Shown: positions 1-10,497 of the stretch, piece by piece
How the letters are laid out: every line of letters begins with the position of its first letter
Position numbering within the stretch: the first letter of the stretch is position 1
Assembly (NCBI RefSeq): GCF_901000735.1
Contig: NC_081548.1
Location: 6,761,364 to 6,825,363, forward strand
From: Corylus avellana
Lineage: Eukaryota > Streptophyta > Magnoliopsida > Fagales > Betulaceae
Direction of reading: 5' to 3'
DNA: 64,000 bases
The notes under the pieces: model-generated
Told to the model about the DNA's origin: nothing
Databases searched by the model: none
Seen by the model: only the letters and a program-made list of their open reading frames with translations
Program-made: the position numbers and the translations under genes

Positions 1-170
1 TGTATAAATGCCTTGTACAACATAGCTTTGAGTATTTTTGTATAAAGAAAAATATTTTAACAGTATTGTTTTGTATTTGTAATTACAGTTTTTCCGCTAT
101 ATGAGATTATTTCAGCGTAACATTTGAGTTTATTTACAAGTTAAAAGAAGAGAAATATCGGGGTGTTACA
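1..170 (-). mobile_element. Ty3/Gypsy-type LTR fragment
   Basis: Read on the minus strand, this piece begins at 170 with TGTAACACCCCGATATTTC. That is the usual 5' start of many plant Ty3/Gypsy (chromovirus) LTRs. It runs off the left edge of the window, so its length and type (solo LTR or full element) are unknown. It interrupts the G-rich foldback element that continues to 628. No target duplication can be tested because one end is missing. Confidence 0.5.
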
Positions 171-628
171 CTGAGGGTGGCTTGCCACCCCCATGGCCAA
201 AGGGGGTGACCAAAACTACCCCAAACCCATTGACCGGGGTTGGTTTTGGCCACCCCTTGGGCTCCTTAGGGGTGGCCCGGTCACCCCCATCCGACCATGG
301 GGGTGGCGGCCAAATGGGGTGGCTAGGCCACCCCCATGTCTAAAGGGAGTGACCAGCCACCCCCCCAAAAGGTAGCCACCCACAATTTTTTGTTTTTGAA
401 AAATATACCTTTTTAATCTTTTAATTTTTTTAAAAAAATTAATTATATGACACATAATGATTTTTTATTGGTGATAACGTGGCGTTCCATTAAATTTTGG
501 ACGAAATTTTCATAGAGGTACCTTCTCCGTCTTTATGAAAACCACAGGTACCTCCTATAATAAAAATGAAACCTTAAGGGGAAAAAAATAAAGTATTTAA
601 ATCCTAAGGGCAAAAGAGTATTCAACCC
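171..628. mobile_element. G-rich foldback/MULE-like element, right part (copy X1)
   Basis: This is the right half of an element seen whole at 24196-25074. It has a GC-rich core made of repeated GGGGTGGCC/GGCCACCCC words (about 175-380), then an arm ending GAGTATTCAACCC at 628, followed by TTATTATTA. The left arm is replaced by the LTR at 1-170. The reading frames through the core are accidental products of the short GC repeats and carry no recognisable domain. Confidence 0.6.
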
Positions 629-924
629 TTATTATTAATACAACTTTCATCTGACCTCTAATTAACACGTGCTTTTTTCTATTTTCTCTCTGTTTATAAG
701 GGGACAAAAACTTGGTGCAAACATGCGGAAAAGAAAAAAAAAATACAAAAACTTATTTTTTTTATCCTATGATATATTATTACAATACAATTTTCACATG
801 ATTTTAAGAAAATCTATAGCAAATAGCTATGACTTGACCCCAATAACTCGGAAAGGAGAGGCAAGATTCTTTGCTAGGGGATGGATGGAACCGAGATAGC
901 ACGAAAACAATTTGAAAAATTATA

Positions 925-1095
925 TGGAATATGAAAGTTTCAAATTCGGCGAAAGTATTTATATGGCGAGCGTGTCATGATATACTCCCAACAAAAGTCA
1001 ATCTCAAAAAGAAAAAAATTGTCCAAGATGATCTGTGCATTTTTTGCTGTAGGGAGGAAGAAAATGTTTCTCATATTATATGGGAGTACCCATGA
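925..1095 (+). pseudogene. LINE reverse-transcriptase zinc-binding (zf-RVT) relic
   Basis: The frame through 961 reads VFIWRACHDILPTKVNL, followed by a Cys-rich stretch and SHIIWE, then a stop at 1093. This matches the zf-RVT domain that follows the reverse transcriptase in plant L1 LINE ORF2. The intact-length LINE at 43031 has the parallel segment FMWRACHNFLPT. Only this domain remains, so it is a short relic. A second copy with a 6-base deletion and a frameshift lies at 25350-25522, as expected from the segmental duplication. The stretch 629-924 is AT-rich with no further coding signal. Confidence 0.65.
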
Positions 1096-1439
1096 TCAGC
1101 TCTTATTAAGGCCTATTATTATTAAACTAATTTTCTAGCATCTTACTGATCTTAGCATTGTGAATATGTATTGCTTCACAAACCATTTTCCCTTCATCTT
1201 CTGGCCTTCTTCTTGGACAGACAAAATAGAAAGTAAAGCCAAAAAGGTGAAAGACCATTCTTTCATTCTCACCACATATTTATTTAAAGAGGAATGATAA
1301 AGACACAACTTAGAAACACAACTTTGGCCAAATTTTTTTTTTTTTTTTATGTGGTCATTTTTTTTTACAAAAAAATTAAAAAAATTTCTAAAGAATAACA
1401 TGTCTTTTTTTTATTATTATTTGGTATTCTTTTTTTTTT

Positions 1440-1640
1440 TTTAAAAAAAATGGTCTTTTTGCAATTAAAAAATGACCATAACAAAACGATGTCATTTTGC
1501 AATTTTCGTCCAAACTGACAGTTTTGACTAACGGAGTGGCCAAAATGCAATAGTTTGAGAGTTTGGATGGTTACTTTATCACTTTTGGAACATTGGGGGG
1601 CTAAATCGAAAACGGCTGGTAGTTTGGGGGGTTTTTTTTT
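1440..1640. repeat. Single arm of the 55150-type inverted-repeat element
   Basis: The stretch contains words such as AACGGAGTGGCCAAAATGCA and ATCACTTTTGGAACATTGG. These match, in the same orientation, the right arm of the element at 55150-56118. Only one arm is visible here, so it is a solo arm or deletion product. It is absent from the paralogous site near 25850, which suggests insertion after the duplication or loss there. Confidence 0.5.
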
Positions 1641-1684
1641 TTTTTTATATATTTTTCCCTTTTATTTTTTATTTTTTATTTTTA

Positions 1685-1850
1685 ACTTGGGATAGAGGCA
1701 TTTTGGGAAAAAGAAGAAGTTAGAATGGTCGAATGGCAACAATTTGGAAGTTTGAGGGGTCAATTATCACTTTTTAAACATTGGAGTTCAAAATGCAAAT
1801 TGGCGGATAGTTCAAGGGGATAAAATGTATTTTTCCCATAGAATAATGTG
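1685..1850. repeat. Foldback arm shared with the TNL introns
   Basis: The stretch has the words AACTTGGGATAGAGGCATTTT and GGATAAAATGTATTTTTCCC. They are shared with 38340-38508 and, more distantly, with 34727-35145. This marks the left edge of homology between the orphan TNL 3' end here and the complete TNL at 38340 onward. Both copies lie just upstream of the last TNL exon. Confidence 0.55.
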
Positions 1851-1959
1851 TGGAGGAGGATTTCAACTTAAGACCCCTGTTATGATACCATGTTATCTCG
1901 TATCACTTAGTTAATACTTTAACATACATCATCCTCTGCTGATGTAACAAGAATGGGTT

Positions 1960-2585
1960 ATGTGTGGAATTGGTAGAGGGTTTGGCATTATCCTCCCCGG
2001 TAATCAAATTCCCGATTGGTTCACATATTAGTGTGAGGGACCCTCAGTACATTTTAAAGTACCTACTGTTGATTGCCATTGAACGAGGTTGGTGTATGTG
2101 TTTTCTTTGCATCACGTGTTCAAGTATTATCTTCATATAAAGGTAGCATCTCATATATCAACCATACCAAGAATACTATTCTAACTAATTTGGCAGCAAG
2201 AATTGGTGGCCCATTCCCTCTTGAAGATCACCTATTGCTAGGCAATATTGTTCCTACCAATGATATTGAGGATGGTGATGAAGTAGAGGTTCTTGTAGAT
2301 TGCGGGCCTAAAATCATTGTGAAGAAAATAGGGGTCTATCTAGTATATGAAAGGGTTGTAGATGGAAAAGATGAGGATCATGCCATTACTGTCAGTGATG
2401 ATGAGGATGACAATAACAATATAGAAAACAGATGCTCCTCTAAGAGAAAAATGAGATCTCCAAATATGATTGATGATTCAGAAAATTTGATGCAAGAGAA
2501 AAAGCTCAAAAAGCTTGCTATAGAGGAAAATGAGTATTATTTTTACTCTTTTGTGATGAGATCTCAAAAGTTTCAATTTGAGTAG
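1960..2585 (+). pseudogene. Orphan 3' exon of a TNL resistance gene (C-JID domain)
   Basis: This is the last exon of a TIR-NBS-LRR gene with nothing upstream. It is a paralogue of 38621-39274. It starts with the conserved C-JID (post-LRR) motif GIILPGNQIPDWFTY, but a TAG stop at 2029-2031 replaces the Gln codon of the intact copy. A frameshift near 2075 follows, after which the frame from 2073 runs to the normal stop at 2583-2585. The acceptor that reads taacag in the intact copy is taacaa here. TIR, NB-ARC and LRR exons are absent: homology stops at about 1690. With a stop, a frameshift, a weakened acceptor and no 5' exons, it is a pseudogene. The C-terminal tail is acidic then Lys-rich, as in the paralogue. 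Confidence 0.85.
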
Positions 2586-2844
2586 TTGTAAGATATATAT
2601 ATATTTCACAATGATTAAGTGATTAAATTTATATCTACTTATCAGCTTAAATTTTTGGGATAACTAATAATTTATCTCTTCGCAATTTGCTAGCATGTGA
2701 TTAGAATCTTCATGCAGGTGGCCAAAGTTTATCTTCATGTTGGTGAACAATTAGGTTATTCAAATTTTATTGAAATTTATATAGTACAAGAGAGGAAGGT
2801 TGTGGGGTCCACTTGTCTCGAGTAGTGAATCCTAGTCTACACCT

Positions 2845-3046
2845 GAGGTTGGAATAATTTTAGAAGTCACTCTTGTGTTCCTCTTGTCTCACTTTATGAA
2901 TAAGATGGCTTTAAAATCACCAGTTGATTAGATTCAATAATGATCAATTACAAGCCCAATAGTGATTTTAGAAACCATATCATTTTCAGAGTGACTAAAT
3001 AAGAAGAGTACAAGAGTAACTTCTAGCATTACTCCTCGAGGCTGCT
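2845..3046. repeat. MITE-like inverted repeat
   Basis: The two ends are inverted copies over roughly 90 bases: left TAGAAGTCACTCTTGTGTTCC and, on the opposite strand, the right end TAGAAGTTACTCTTGTACTC. The same repeat sits at 41930-42115 in the duplicated segment. No coding capacity. I did not find a convincing target duplication. Confidence 0.5.
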
Positions 3047-3674
3047 CAAAGCAGGTGAGCTTTATAGCCTCCTCTAAAATTTGGAAAGCAAAATTATAGT
3101 GGATCCTCATCTTTTGAATAAAGCCTAAAAGCATAAACTTGTACGTATTAGCATTATTGTCCTATAAACAATCAAATTATGCTTGAGTTGATAAAATGCC
3201 AAAACTTCTATTAAAAGCCATTTCCACCCCCTCTTTATAATGTTAAATTGCCTAAACCCCACCTACTGTTTGCAAGATAATTTAACAAATATGCTCAAAC
3301 ATAGTATTTGGTACAAATATAGAGCACAAATGGTTTATATTTCAGAACACACATACTACTATAAATCAATAAATTCAGATCCAATACAATGCAAACAATT
3401 AATGAATTCAATACACTCCACAAACATGAAAGGAGAATTTTAACTATAGTACTATTGATCTAACTTTAAACCATGGCCATGGCAAGGATGCCAAAAACAA
3501 CCATCATCCACCCATAATATATAGGTTTAATGCATTCCTTGGATGCTGAAACAGGAGAAGGTGCTGGAGACACTGTCTGAGGCAACACTGTTATGGCAAG
3601 TTTTTGGTTTCCATTCTCACAATGTTTGACAACACCACAAATATACCATTTTCTTCCCGAGGTTGCTAGTGTAA

Positions 3675-4995
3675 TGATAAGTGCCAAATATTGTATATTT
3701 GGACCCCTTTATTTACATTTGTTAATCCTTTAGCTGTGTCGTTATTTAATATTTTGTGTTAGTTTTGTGTTTTTAGTGTTTTGTAGGTCATTAAAGAAAA
3801 ACTACAGCTTTAAAGGGAAAAATGCAAAGTTTGGAAGAAAGCATACTTTGAGAAGATCTAGATGATGTGGTTAAGTCTAACTAAATCCAAGAAAAAGGTT
3901 AAATCAGATTAAATTAGATAAAAGATCAGATTTGATAAGTTTTCGGATCGGATTCAAATTTAGATTCTGGGCATGTCTCAGTATTTTGACCGTAACTTTC
4001 TACTCAAATACTAGATTGAAGAGATTCAAGTGGCATTGGAAAGCTAACTCAAAATAATACAATTCATTGTGAAATAGGATTTTCCTAATTTGGAAGGTTA
4101 CTATGCCAAAATCGCCCCGCAATTAAGAGACACAAATCTGAACGAATCCTATTTCGATTTCAGACTGCTATTTTGACTGGGAGACAGACCTCCGAATTAT
4201 CTAGGTTTAATAGGGCTTGTAGGACTTTTCTAAGCCTATAAGTAGACTTCTTTGCATTTAAGGAAAGAGACACAAGTCCAGAGAGCAAAATTTTATAGTT
4301 TTTCTCGTTTTAGTTTAGGTTTTATTTTTATGTGAAGCTAATTCCCAACTAAGGTTGGGGATGAAGCCTCACCGATGAAGAACGACATCACTTTTATGTA
4401 AGTCTTTATTTATCCGATTTTATTGAGTTTTATATTTCAATTGTTTTACTTCTAATCAATGTGTGGAGTGATTCTTGGATATCTCTTGTGATTCAAGGAT
4501 ACATGTGATGATTTAAGATAATTCATATGATTGATTGCTTGGCTTTTAACTCATAAAAATTGGATATCCCTTGTGATTTGTTCTACGGATACATCTGGTG
4601 TTTCAATTAAATTTGAATTTCTTTTGTGATTTGGTCAATAAATGGATACATGGGATGGTTTTGATTAATTCTTTGAAGCATAGTAAAACATACATAAGAT
4701 TTAAATTGTGAGAACTTCGGATAAATATTGATGAACATGGAGTATGTTGTTATGATTTGGTGAGTGCGGATTCCTAAACCTTAGTCTTTACCTTTTTTTT
4801 TTATTTAGTTTATGTTTATCTTTTAATTTTAAAACCAAAATTCAAAACCCTTTTGGAACTAGGTTAGGATTTAATTAGTTTAGATTTAAATTTCTCTTTA
4901 AAAAATACAATTCTCTGTGGGTTCGACATTGCACTTGTAATCTATTAAACTACAATTGATTCGTGCACTTGCGAGTTAAATAAATTTGCACAACA
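3675..4995. mobile_element. Solo LTR, probably Ty3/Gypsy (Tat/Athila-like)
   Basis: The element starts TGATAAGTGCC and ends GCACAACA, giving TG...CA ends. It is flanked by a perfect 5-base target duplication TGTAA (3670-3674 and 4996-5000). There is no internal domain, primer site or second LTR, so it is a solo LTR left by recombination. The 3' end, with CTGTGGGTTCGACATTGCAC and CGTGCACTTGCGAG, resembles LTRs that precede a tRNA-Asp-type primer site in Athila/Tat elements. The family call is inference. Confidence 0.8.
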
Positions 4996-5111
4996 TGTAA
5001 TCACATCATTTCCACTAATCAGGGCCTCAATTCCCAATGGTGCAACACATTGTTGGAAGCCAGTTCCATTGACTTTAAGAACATTATGAACTCCGTCTTT
5101 ATACTTGAAAA

Positions 5112-5682
5112 CTGCACCAAAAAATTAATTCTTCCATCATCAATCAAACCTAAATAAATACATTTACAATATATTTTTTTTTTTTCGAAAACTCAATAAG
5201 AAACAAAAATGATCCTCTAGCAACCCTGTAAAAACAAGATAGCCTCAAAGTCGAGTAATGCTATGCATCAAAATCCGAATGAAAATGATTTTCCTTTACA
5301 AAAATTGGAGTAATGCTATGGGAGACGTTCCCTGTCCACTTTTTGGAAAGGAAAAAACTTTCTATTCGGATGAGATATAATCAATACTTTAACGTTCATC
5401 CTCATGTGTAGTTTCAAACCCCATTTTAATAGGTGAGACCCAACATCTAAAATATTTAATTAAATTGGAGTGAACTGACAGAATCTAAGTTCAAACTCAT
5501 GACCTATGGCTCTATTATCATGTTAAATCGCCACTTATTCTAAAAGTCTAAACTGATAGAAACATGTAAATTGAATCAATACTTTAATAAAATATTGATT
5601 TGAAAACAAACACGAGCAAATAAAACTAAAAAATTATATAAAAAAATATGGTAAGTACAAAAAGTTTATAGAGTTAATTTAC
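5112..5682 (-). other. Phytocyanin intron with dispersed repeat pieces
   Basis: This intron is bounded by GT at 5682-5681 and AG at 5113-5112 on the minus strand. It holds a short MITE-like piece (GAGTAATGCTATGCATC near 5254, also seen at 60153) and a repeat with AACTCATGACCTATGGCTC near 5500. No coding signal. Confidence 0.6.
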
Positions 5683-5845
5683 CAAGAGTATCACCGACAT
5701 GAAACTCCTTTCCTTCAACCCAAGCTTGGTAGTCAAAGTTAATGGTCCAACCCTTGTCATCACCAACCACAAATTCTGTGGCAAAAATTGAAGGGACAAG
5801 AATTGCTACGATTGCAAGGATAAAGAAATATTGGGAAGATGCCAT

Positions 5846-7138
5846 TGATTCTCTTTATTGTGTTGTTGGTCTCAAGAACTAGAAATGGTGGGTATCTATA
5901 ATTCAAAGATCTCACTTCTTGACCGTTTATGGACGGCAACGCTGAATGGCACAATTAATTAATTTAATTTGTTGGAGTTGTTCAAGAGCTAGGCCTTATC
6001 TTTTACATTTTGGACTGCTTGCCGGCTTTTAACTTTGAGATTATTGCCGCCATTTTGTGTTAAATATTGCTTAAATATAAAATTTTAATTTTTTAGACAA
6101 GTGGTGATCATTTAATGTGATATTAGAATAAAACAAAGATCAATCTTGAGTTCGAATTTTAACTTGGTGTGCTTTCTTATATTTTTATTATATATTTTAC
6201 GTGTTGTGAGAGTTTGAACTCATATGTGAATGGATTGAAAAATTATTAATTATATAATTAAATTTACTACTTCTTATCTGTTTAAGCTTTAGAAATAATT
6301 GATATTTAACACAATGATGTTAGATGATATTATGGGATTTGATTTAATATATTTAATTGTAATTGATTGTAATGATTTGATTTTATTGATATGATTGTAA
6401 TCATATTTAATTATCATACATATCTGTCTCATTTTTCCTATAAATATGAGTATTTTGTAATGTATAAGAGCGAAATGTCTTAGGGCTTTAATGGTTCGCA
6501 TAATCTTTACGTATTTTTCTATTTATTTATTTTTTTTTTCATTTAAATTTCTTTATATTGTCTTTTCTTTTACAGCTAAACAAATCGATGTTGCTAAGAT
6601 TAATGCATGGATGGGAGTGTGCTTCTCAGTTTCTTTAATTTGATTTATGGGCAAGGAAAATTAAACCAAAACGACCGCATTTTGGTCAATAAAAAAATAA
6701 ATTTTTACATAAAATCTTAAAATAATCAATAATTGAAAAATAAAAATATTAAAAAATTAAAACTATTAAATTTTTTTTTTAAAAAAAAAAATTAAAATCA
6801 AAATCATATGGTTTTGGTCAAAATAGGCGTGGTCGTGATCTAATTCATTTTTGGCCAAGGTGGCCTCAGAGCAATCCTCGAGCTGGATACTGGCTCTGGG
6901 TGGTCTGCCCACCCAAGGGCCAAAAGAAAAGATTAAAAAAAAAAAAAAAAATTCGTTTTTGGGGATGGCCGGACCACCACCAAGGGCCTCTGCCCATCGT
7001 CTAATTTCTTTTCTCCTATCACCAATTTTCTTCATCTTTTCTGTTTCCTTTCTTGACTTTCTTTTCATTCTCTTTTCTTTATTTAATCCCCCTCTCCTTA
7101 GCAGCTTTCAGAAACACATAGAGAGTAGAGGGAGAGGG
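5846..7138. other. Intergenic, no gene seen
   Basis: AT-rich DNA upstream of the phytocyanin. At about 6100-6300 is a dispersed repeat with TGATATTAGAATAAAACAAAG and TTGAGTTCGAATTTTAAC, which resemble weak tRNA-like A and B boxes. From 6650 to 7100 there is low-complexity DNA with short CCAAAACGACC words. The two overlapping reading frames at 6766-7147 are opposite strands of the same low-complexity stretch and carry no domain. Confidence 0.4.
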
Positions 7139-7261
7139 TTGATCTGAGACAGAAATTAAGGGAGAGGCTGAGAAAGAGAGAGAGAGATGGGAGAGTCAGA
7201 GTTGATTGAGACAGAAATTGAAGGAAGGCGAGAAAGCGAGAGAGAGATGGGAGAGTCAGAG
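7139..7261. repeat. Two-copy purine-rich tandem repeat
   Basis: Two adjacent copies of about 62 bases (7139-7201 and 7202-7261). Each begins TTGAT(C)TGAGACAGAAATT and ends GAGATGGGAGAGTCAGAG. Simple tandem duplication in a GA-rich tract. Confidence 0.75.
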
Positions 7262-7361
7262 ATTGGGTGAGTTTTAGTTTTTTAATATTTTTATTTTTTA
7301 ATGATTAATTATTTTAATATTTAATGTAAAAAATTATTTTTTTATTAACTAAAACGAAGTC

Positions 7362-7396
7362 GTTTTGAACTACCGCACTGTGCGGTAGTTCAAAAC
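7362..7396. repeat. Perfect 17-bp-arm hairpin
   Basis: GTTTTGAACTACCGCAC is followed by one T and then its exact reverse complement. This gives a 35-base palindrome with a single-base loop. It sits 44 bases before an assembly gap. It may be the centre or end of an inverted-repeat element cut by the gap. Confidence 0.8.
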
Positions 7397-7440
7397 TAAC
7401 ACACCTAAGCCTTGCCCTTGGTTTATAGTTTGTACATAAG

Positions 7441-7540
7441 NNNNNNNNNNNNNNNNNNNNNNNNNNNNNNNNNNNNNNNNNNNNNNNNNNNNNNNNNNNN
7501 NNNNNNNNNNNNNNNNNNNNNNNNNNNNNNNNNNNNNNNN
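7441..7540. other. Assembly gap, 100 N
   Basis: A run of exactly 100 N, probably a placeholder of unknown true size. Confidence 0.95.
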
Positions 7541-7659
7541 TTGGCTATTTCCGTTCGTGTAGCCACCATGGCAGAATTTTTTCTTCCTTTTTGCTTTTTC
7601 CTTTTCTTCTTATCCGGGATAGAGTATCCCCAAAATGTAATAATTTGGAATAAAAATTA

Positions 7660-7875
7660 CCTTATACTCGTAACCAATCAAAACCAAATTTGGAATTTAA
7701 ACCATAATAGCCTATTTTTAAACAAAAATAGGAATATAAACCTGAACCAGGATAGCCTATTCCTAAACCAGAATAAGAATATAAGCTTAAATCAGGATAA
7801 GCTATTCCTAAATCAGAATAAGAATATAAACTTAAATCAGGATAAGTTATTCCAAAACCGAAACAGGAATATAAA
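7660..7875. repeat. 45-bp minisatellite, about four units
   Basis: Units of about 45 bases follow one another, each containing AATATAAAC, CAGGATAAG and CTATTCCTAAA. Because 45 is a multiple of three, one frame reads as a 15-residue Asn/Leu-rich repeat (LNQNKNINLNQDKLF type). It has no start in good context and no homology I recognise, so I treat it as non-coding. Confidence 0.7.
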
Positions 7876-7944
7876 TGAATAAGAAAAACCTGTTACCAAA
7901 TGCCCTTTTTCTTCTCCAAATTCCTCCAACGTACAGCCCTTTGC

Positions 7945-8125
7945 ATGCTATTATATTTTTTTTATTCTTTTCTTTTTCTTCTTTTCTCTTTCATCTTTCT
8001 TTTCTCTTTTTTCTTTTTTCTTTTCTCTTTCCTGCGCAGCACACTTTCTTTTTTTCTTTTCTCTTTCCTGCGCAGCACACTTTCTTTTTTTCCTTTTTTT
8101 TTTTTTTTTTTTTTTTTTTCTTCCT
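7945..8125. repeat. Polypyrimidine tract with a 36-bp direct repeat
   Basis: A C/T-rich tract in which TCTCTTTCCTGCGCAGCACA followed by CTTTCTTTTTTTC occurs twice in a row (about 8021-8091). It ends in a poly-T run at 8094-8119. The long frames on both strands here are low-complexity artefacts. Confidence 0.75.
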
Positions 8126-8738
8126 TCTGGCTGCTAAATAGTCGAAAGTGCCAGCAAAGGGGAAATCGAGAACCAATCGTAATGGGTCCAGCACTCTGGC
8201 AGTCAGGTTTGGAAACTCCGGCGATCGACGGTCACTGGCGTGCGGTGCAAGCCAACGATGGCGACAGCTCGGGTTTGGAGGTGCTGCGGGTCTAGCACTT
8301 CGGCAGTGGCATGTCGGAGATGTTGCAGGCGTGGAGGTCGGCGACGTTGGCGGAGCTGCAAGTCTAGGCTCCGGTAATCCGGTCGTGCGTTTGGGCCTCC
8401 GGTAGGGGCGTTTGGTCCAGCGGAGTGAGCTTTGGGTCTCCGGCAGGGGGTGTGTTGGCGATGTGAGTTGACCTCCGGCGGTCACGACTTTGCTTGGCTG
8501 CTTGGCTGTTTTCTTGTTTCAATTGAGCATGTATGTGAGATGTGGATCTGGTTGTAATTCCACTTGGCTCAGTAAAGGTGGATCTGAGACGTGGGAGGCA
8601 GATCTATGCAGATCTGCTATGGACAAAGCAAATCAGCGAATTCTTCCGGTTGGTTGTCGCCGGAATGCGTGCTCACACCGTGAAGAATATTTTTTTTTTT
8701 TTGAGAAATGAATAATCGTTCCCACAGACGGCGCCAAA
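8126..8738 (-). mobile_element. Internal region and primer site of an LTR retrotransposon fragment
   Basis: Read on the minus strand, the LTR at 8740-9130 is followed by TTTGGCGCCGTCTGTGGGAA (within 8717-8738). That is a primer-binding-site-like sequence common next to plant LTRs. The rest is GC-rich untranslated-looking DNA without gag or pol. The far LTR is not seen, so the element is truncated or of the LARD/TRIM type. The several short frames here have no domain. Confidence 0.5.
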
Positions 8739-8739
8739 C

Positions 8740-9130
8740 TGTTAGAACAGTTTTCAACAAGGTGGATGCGCTTTCTTCGGGGTCTTCAATACGTTGTCGT
8801 GCACTCCAAATGACTACAAAAAATAATATTGTCAAGGGGATCCCCGAGGAACCGGGGACACTCCGATGCCAAAGTCAGAAAATTTCTAACTCAATAATAT
8901 GTGAGAATATTTCAATATTCATCATCTAAGATCCTTCAGTACCTTATGTAGGAGCCTATTTATAGGCTCGGGNNNNNNNNNNNNNNNNNNNNNNNNNNNN
9001 NNNNNNNNNNNNNNNNNNNNNNNNNNNNNNNNNNNNNNNNNNNNNNNNNNNNNNNNNNNNNNNNNNNNNNNNGACGACGTATTGAAGACCCGAAAAAAGT
9101 GCATCCACCGTGTTGAAAACTATTCTAACA
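8740..9130 (-). mobile_element. LTR containing an assembly gap
   Basis: The bounds are TGTTAGAATAG at 9130 (minus strand) and CTGTTCTAACA at 8740. A primer-site-like sequence abuts the 8740 end. Unusually, the outer 55 or so bases of the two ends are inverted copies of each other (TTTTCAACA, GGTGGATGC, TCTTCAATACG in both). This is either a real long inverted terminus or an assembly artefact around the gap at 8973-9072. Confidence 0.5.
8973..9072. other. Assembly gap, 100 N
   Basis: Exactly 100 N inside the LTR. Confidence 0.95.
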
Positions 9131-10089
9131 ATAGGGTTAATAACTTTTTAGTACTTAGGTTTTCACTTTTTAATTTTTCATACCTAGGTTTCAAATCATA
9201 TCACAAATGATACATGATTTATGGGAAAGACCAATTTAATACTTTTGTCACATTCCATCAACCGAACTAATTTTGGCTATCTCATTCCGGCCCTAGAGCT
9301 ACTCTCCATGGTCAAAATGGGGGTGGTTGGCCACTCCCATTGGCCAAAATGGGGTGGCCGGGCCAACACATATTTGTCTTTTTCTTTTTTTATTTTTTTT
9401 ATTTTAAGTTTAAATTTTTTTAATTAGTTTTCTAATTTTTTTTTTTGTTAGGACATGTGGCATGTTTTTGTTATAACACATCTCAGTTCGTTAGTTTCAT
9501 TGACGGAATAGTGATAGAGATACTAAATCGATATTTACCTATAAGTCAAGTATCATCTGAAAACATTTTATACTATTATTAAACTATTGATTAAATGAAT
9601 AAGTTTGCATTATGTGAAACTTAACTTTGTGTGTACAGTTCGTGAATACGTTGCTATAAAATGAGAAGATGAGCTTCTGAGAATCACGTGTTTGACTATT
9701 TCAAATCAAGATCTATATTAAATTCCTATAAAAAAAAAAAATCTATATTAAATTGACGAGAAAATGAAGCATAGAATAATATGACCATTAATATCACGGT
9801 CCTCTTCATTCAAGGGAAATGGAGAGATCCATTCCATGGTTAAAATTAAATTGGTGAAACTGTACTTATACTTCATGAAGTAATTTCGAAGTTTAAAAAT
9901 TTGCAATGTCGATATCCTATAATTAACTCTTTTTAATTTCACCCATTTTTTTAATTAAAATGTCCACAATACCCCTTTTATAAAAACTGAAAATTATAAA
10001 AAATAAATAAATAACCTTGGACCCACCCACAAATTGGCTGTGAGTTTGGATTGAACTTTATTTGTTCATTAAGAAAATGGGAGCTAAGC
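9131..10089. other. Intergenic segment shared with 42721-49100
   Basis: No gene. At 9280-9370 there is a short GGGGTGGCC-type GC-rich patch like the core of the foldback elements. From about 9485 the sequence is paralogous to 42721-43030 and then 48921-49100. The 14-base word GAAGTAATTTCGAA at 9877-9890 occurs once here. It is duplicated on both sides of the LINE in the other copy, so this is the empty site. Confidence 0.75.
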
Positions 10090-10390
10090 AATGCTAAAAA
10101 TTACTCTTGTGTCATTCAAAAAATAATGTGGAGTGACACAAGAATGAGTTTTAGAATTACTCCTCGAAGCTGGGTTCGATCTGCTATGAATGTGGGAATT
10201 AAAGGTTAAGGACTATTTTATGAATAATGTTAGAAATCGTCTTTTTATTCTCTTTTGATCTTTCTTCAAAGTTGATGTGACTTTTAAGATTACAATTAGA
10301 TCAAATTCAATAATAATCCACCACAAATTCAATGGTAATTTTAAAAGGCACATCAATTTTGTAAGGATAAAAAAGATCCTTAACATTTCT
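10090..10390. repeat. Two MITE-like inverted repeats
   Basis: 10090-10175 has inverted ends (AATTACTCTTGTGTCATTC and GAGTGACACAAGAATGAG). About 10225-10390 has a second pair around GTTGATGTGACTTTTAAGA and TTAAAAGGCACATCAATTTT. Both are present at 49140-49460 in the duplicate. Confidence 0.5.
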
Positions 10391-10497
10391 CATATTTTAT
10401 AGTAATTGTTTTTTGTTTTTGTTTTTCCGAAATAATCACTGTTACTTTGTGCATAGAATGCAATCTTCGATTCTTCACTACTACTGGCTACTGCAAG

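Larger units (their letters stand above)
3466..5845 (-). pseudogene. Phytocyanin (blue copper protein), split by a solo LTR
   Basis: Exon 1 is 5683-5845. It starts with ATG at 5845, encodes a signal peptide (MASSQYFFILAIVAILVPS) and then the plastocyanin-like start ATEFVVGDDKGWTINFDY. The donor is G|GTAAAT. Exon 2 begins at 5111 after acceptor GTGCAG and reads VFKYKDGVHNVLKV, with the first copper-ligand His. A 1,321-base solo LTR (3675-4995) then interrupts the codons for the segment before TLATSGRKWYICG. The remaining Cys and His ligands (WYIC, KHC) lie beyond it. The tail is Pro/Ser-rich and ends in a hydrophobic segment typical of a GPI signal. Counting the 5-base duplication once, the two parts stay in one frame of about 160 codons. 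The insertion is therefore the only lesion I see. As it stands the protein would end in LTR sequence and lack most of its copper site. Early-nodulin-like proteins are the alternative family. Confidence 0.85.

Noticed and set aside
193..455. Overlapping frames on both strands with Pro/Gly/Trp-rich products
   Set aside because: They arise from GGGGTGGCC repeats in the foldback core. The same artefact appears at 24356-24859.
7900..8485. Phe-rich and Lys-rich proteins on opposite strands
   Set aside because: Products of the polypyrimidine tract and of retrotransposon leader DNA. No domain or credible start.
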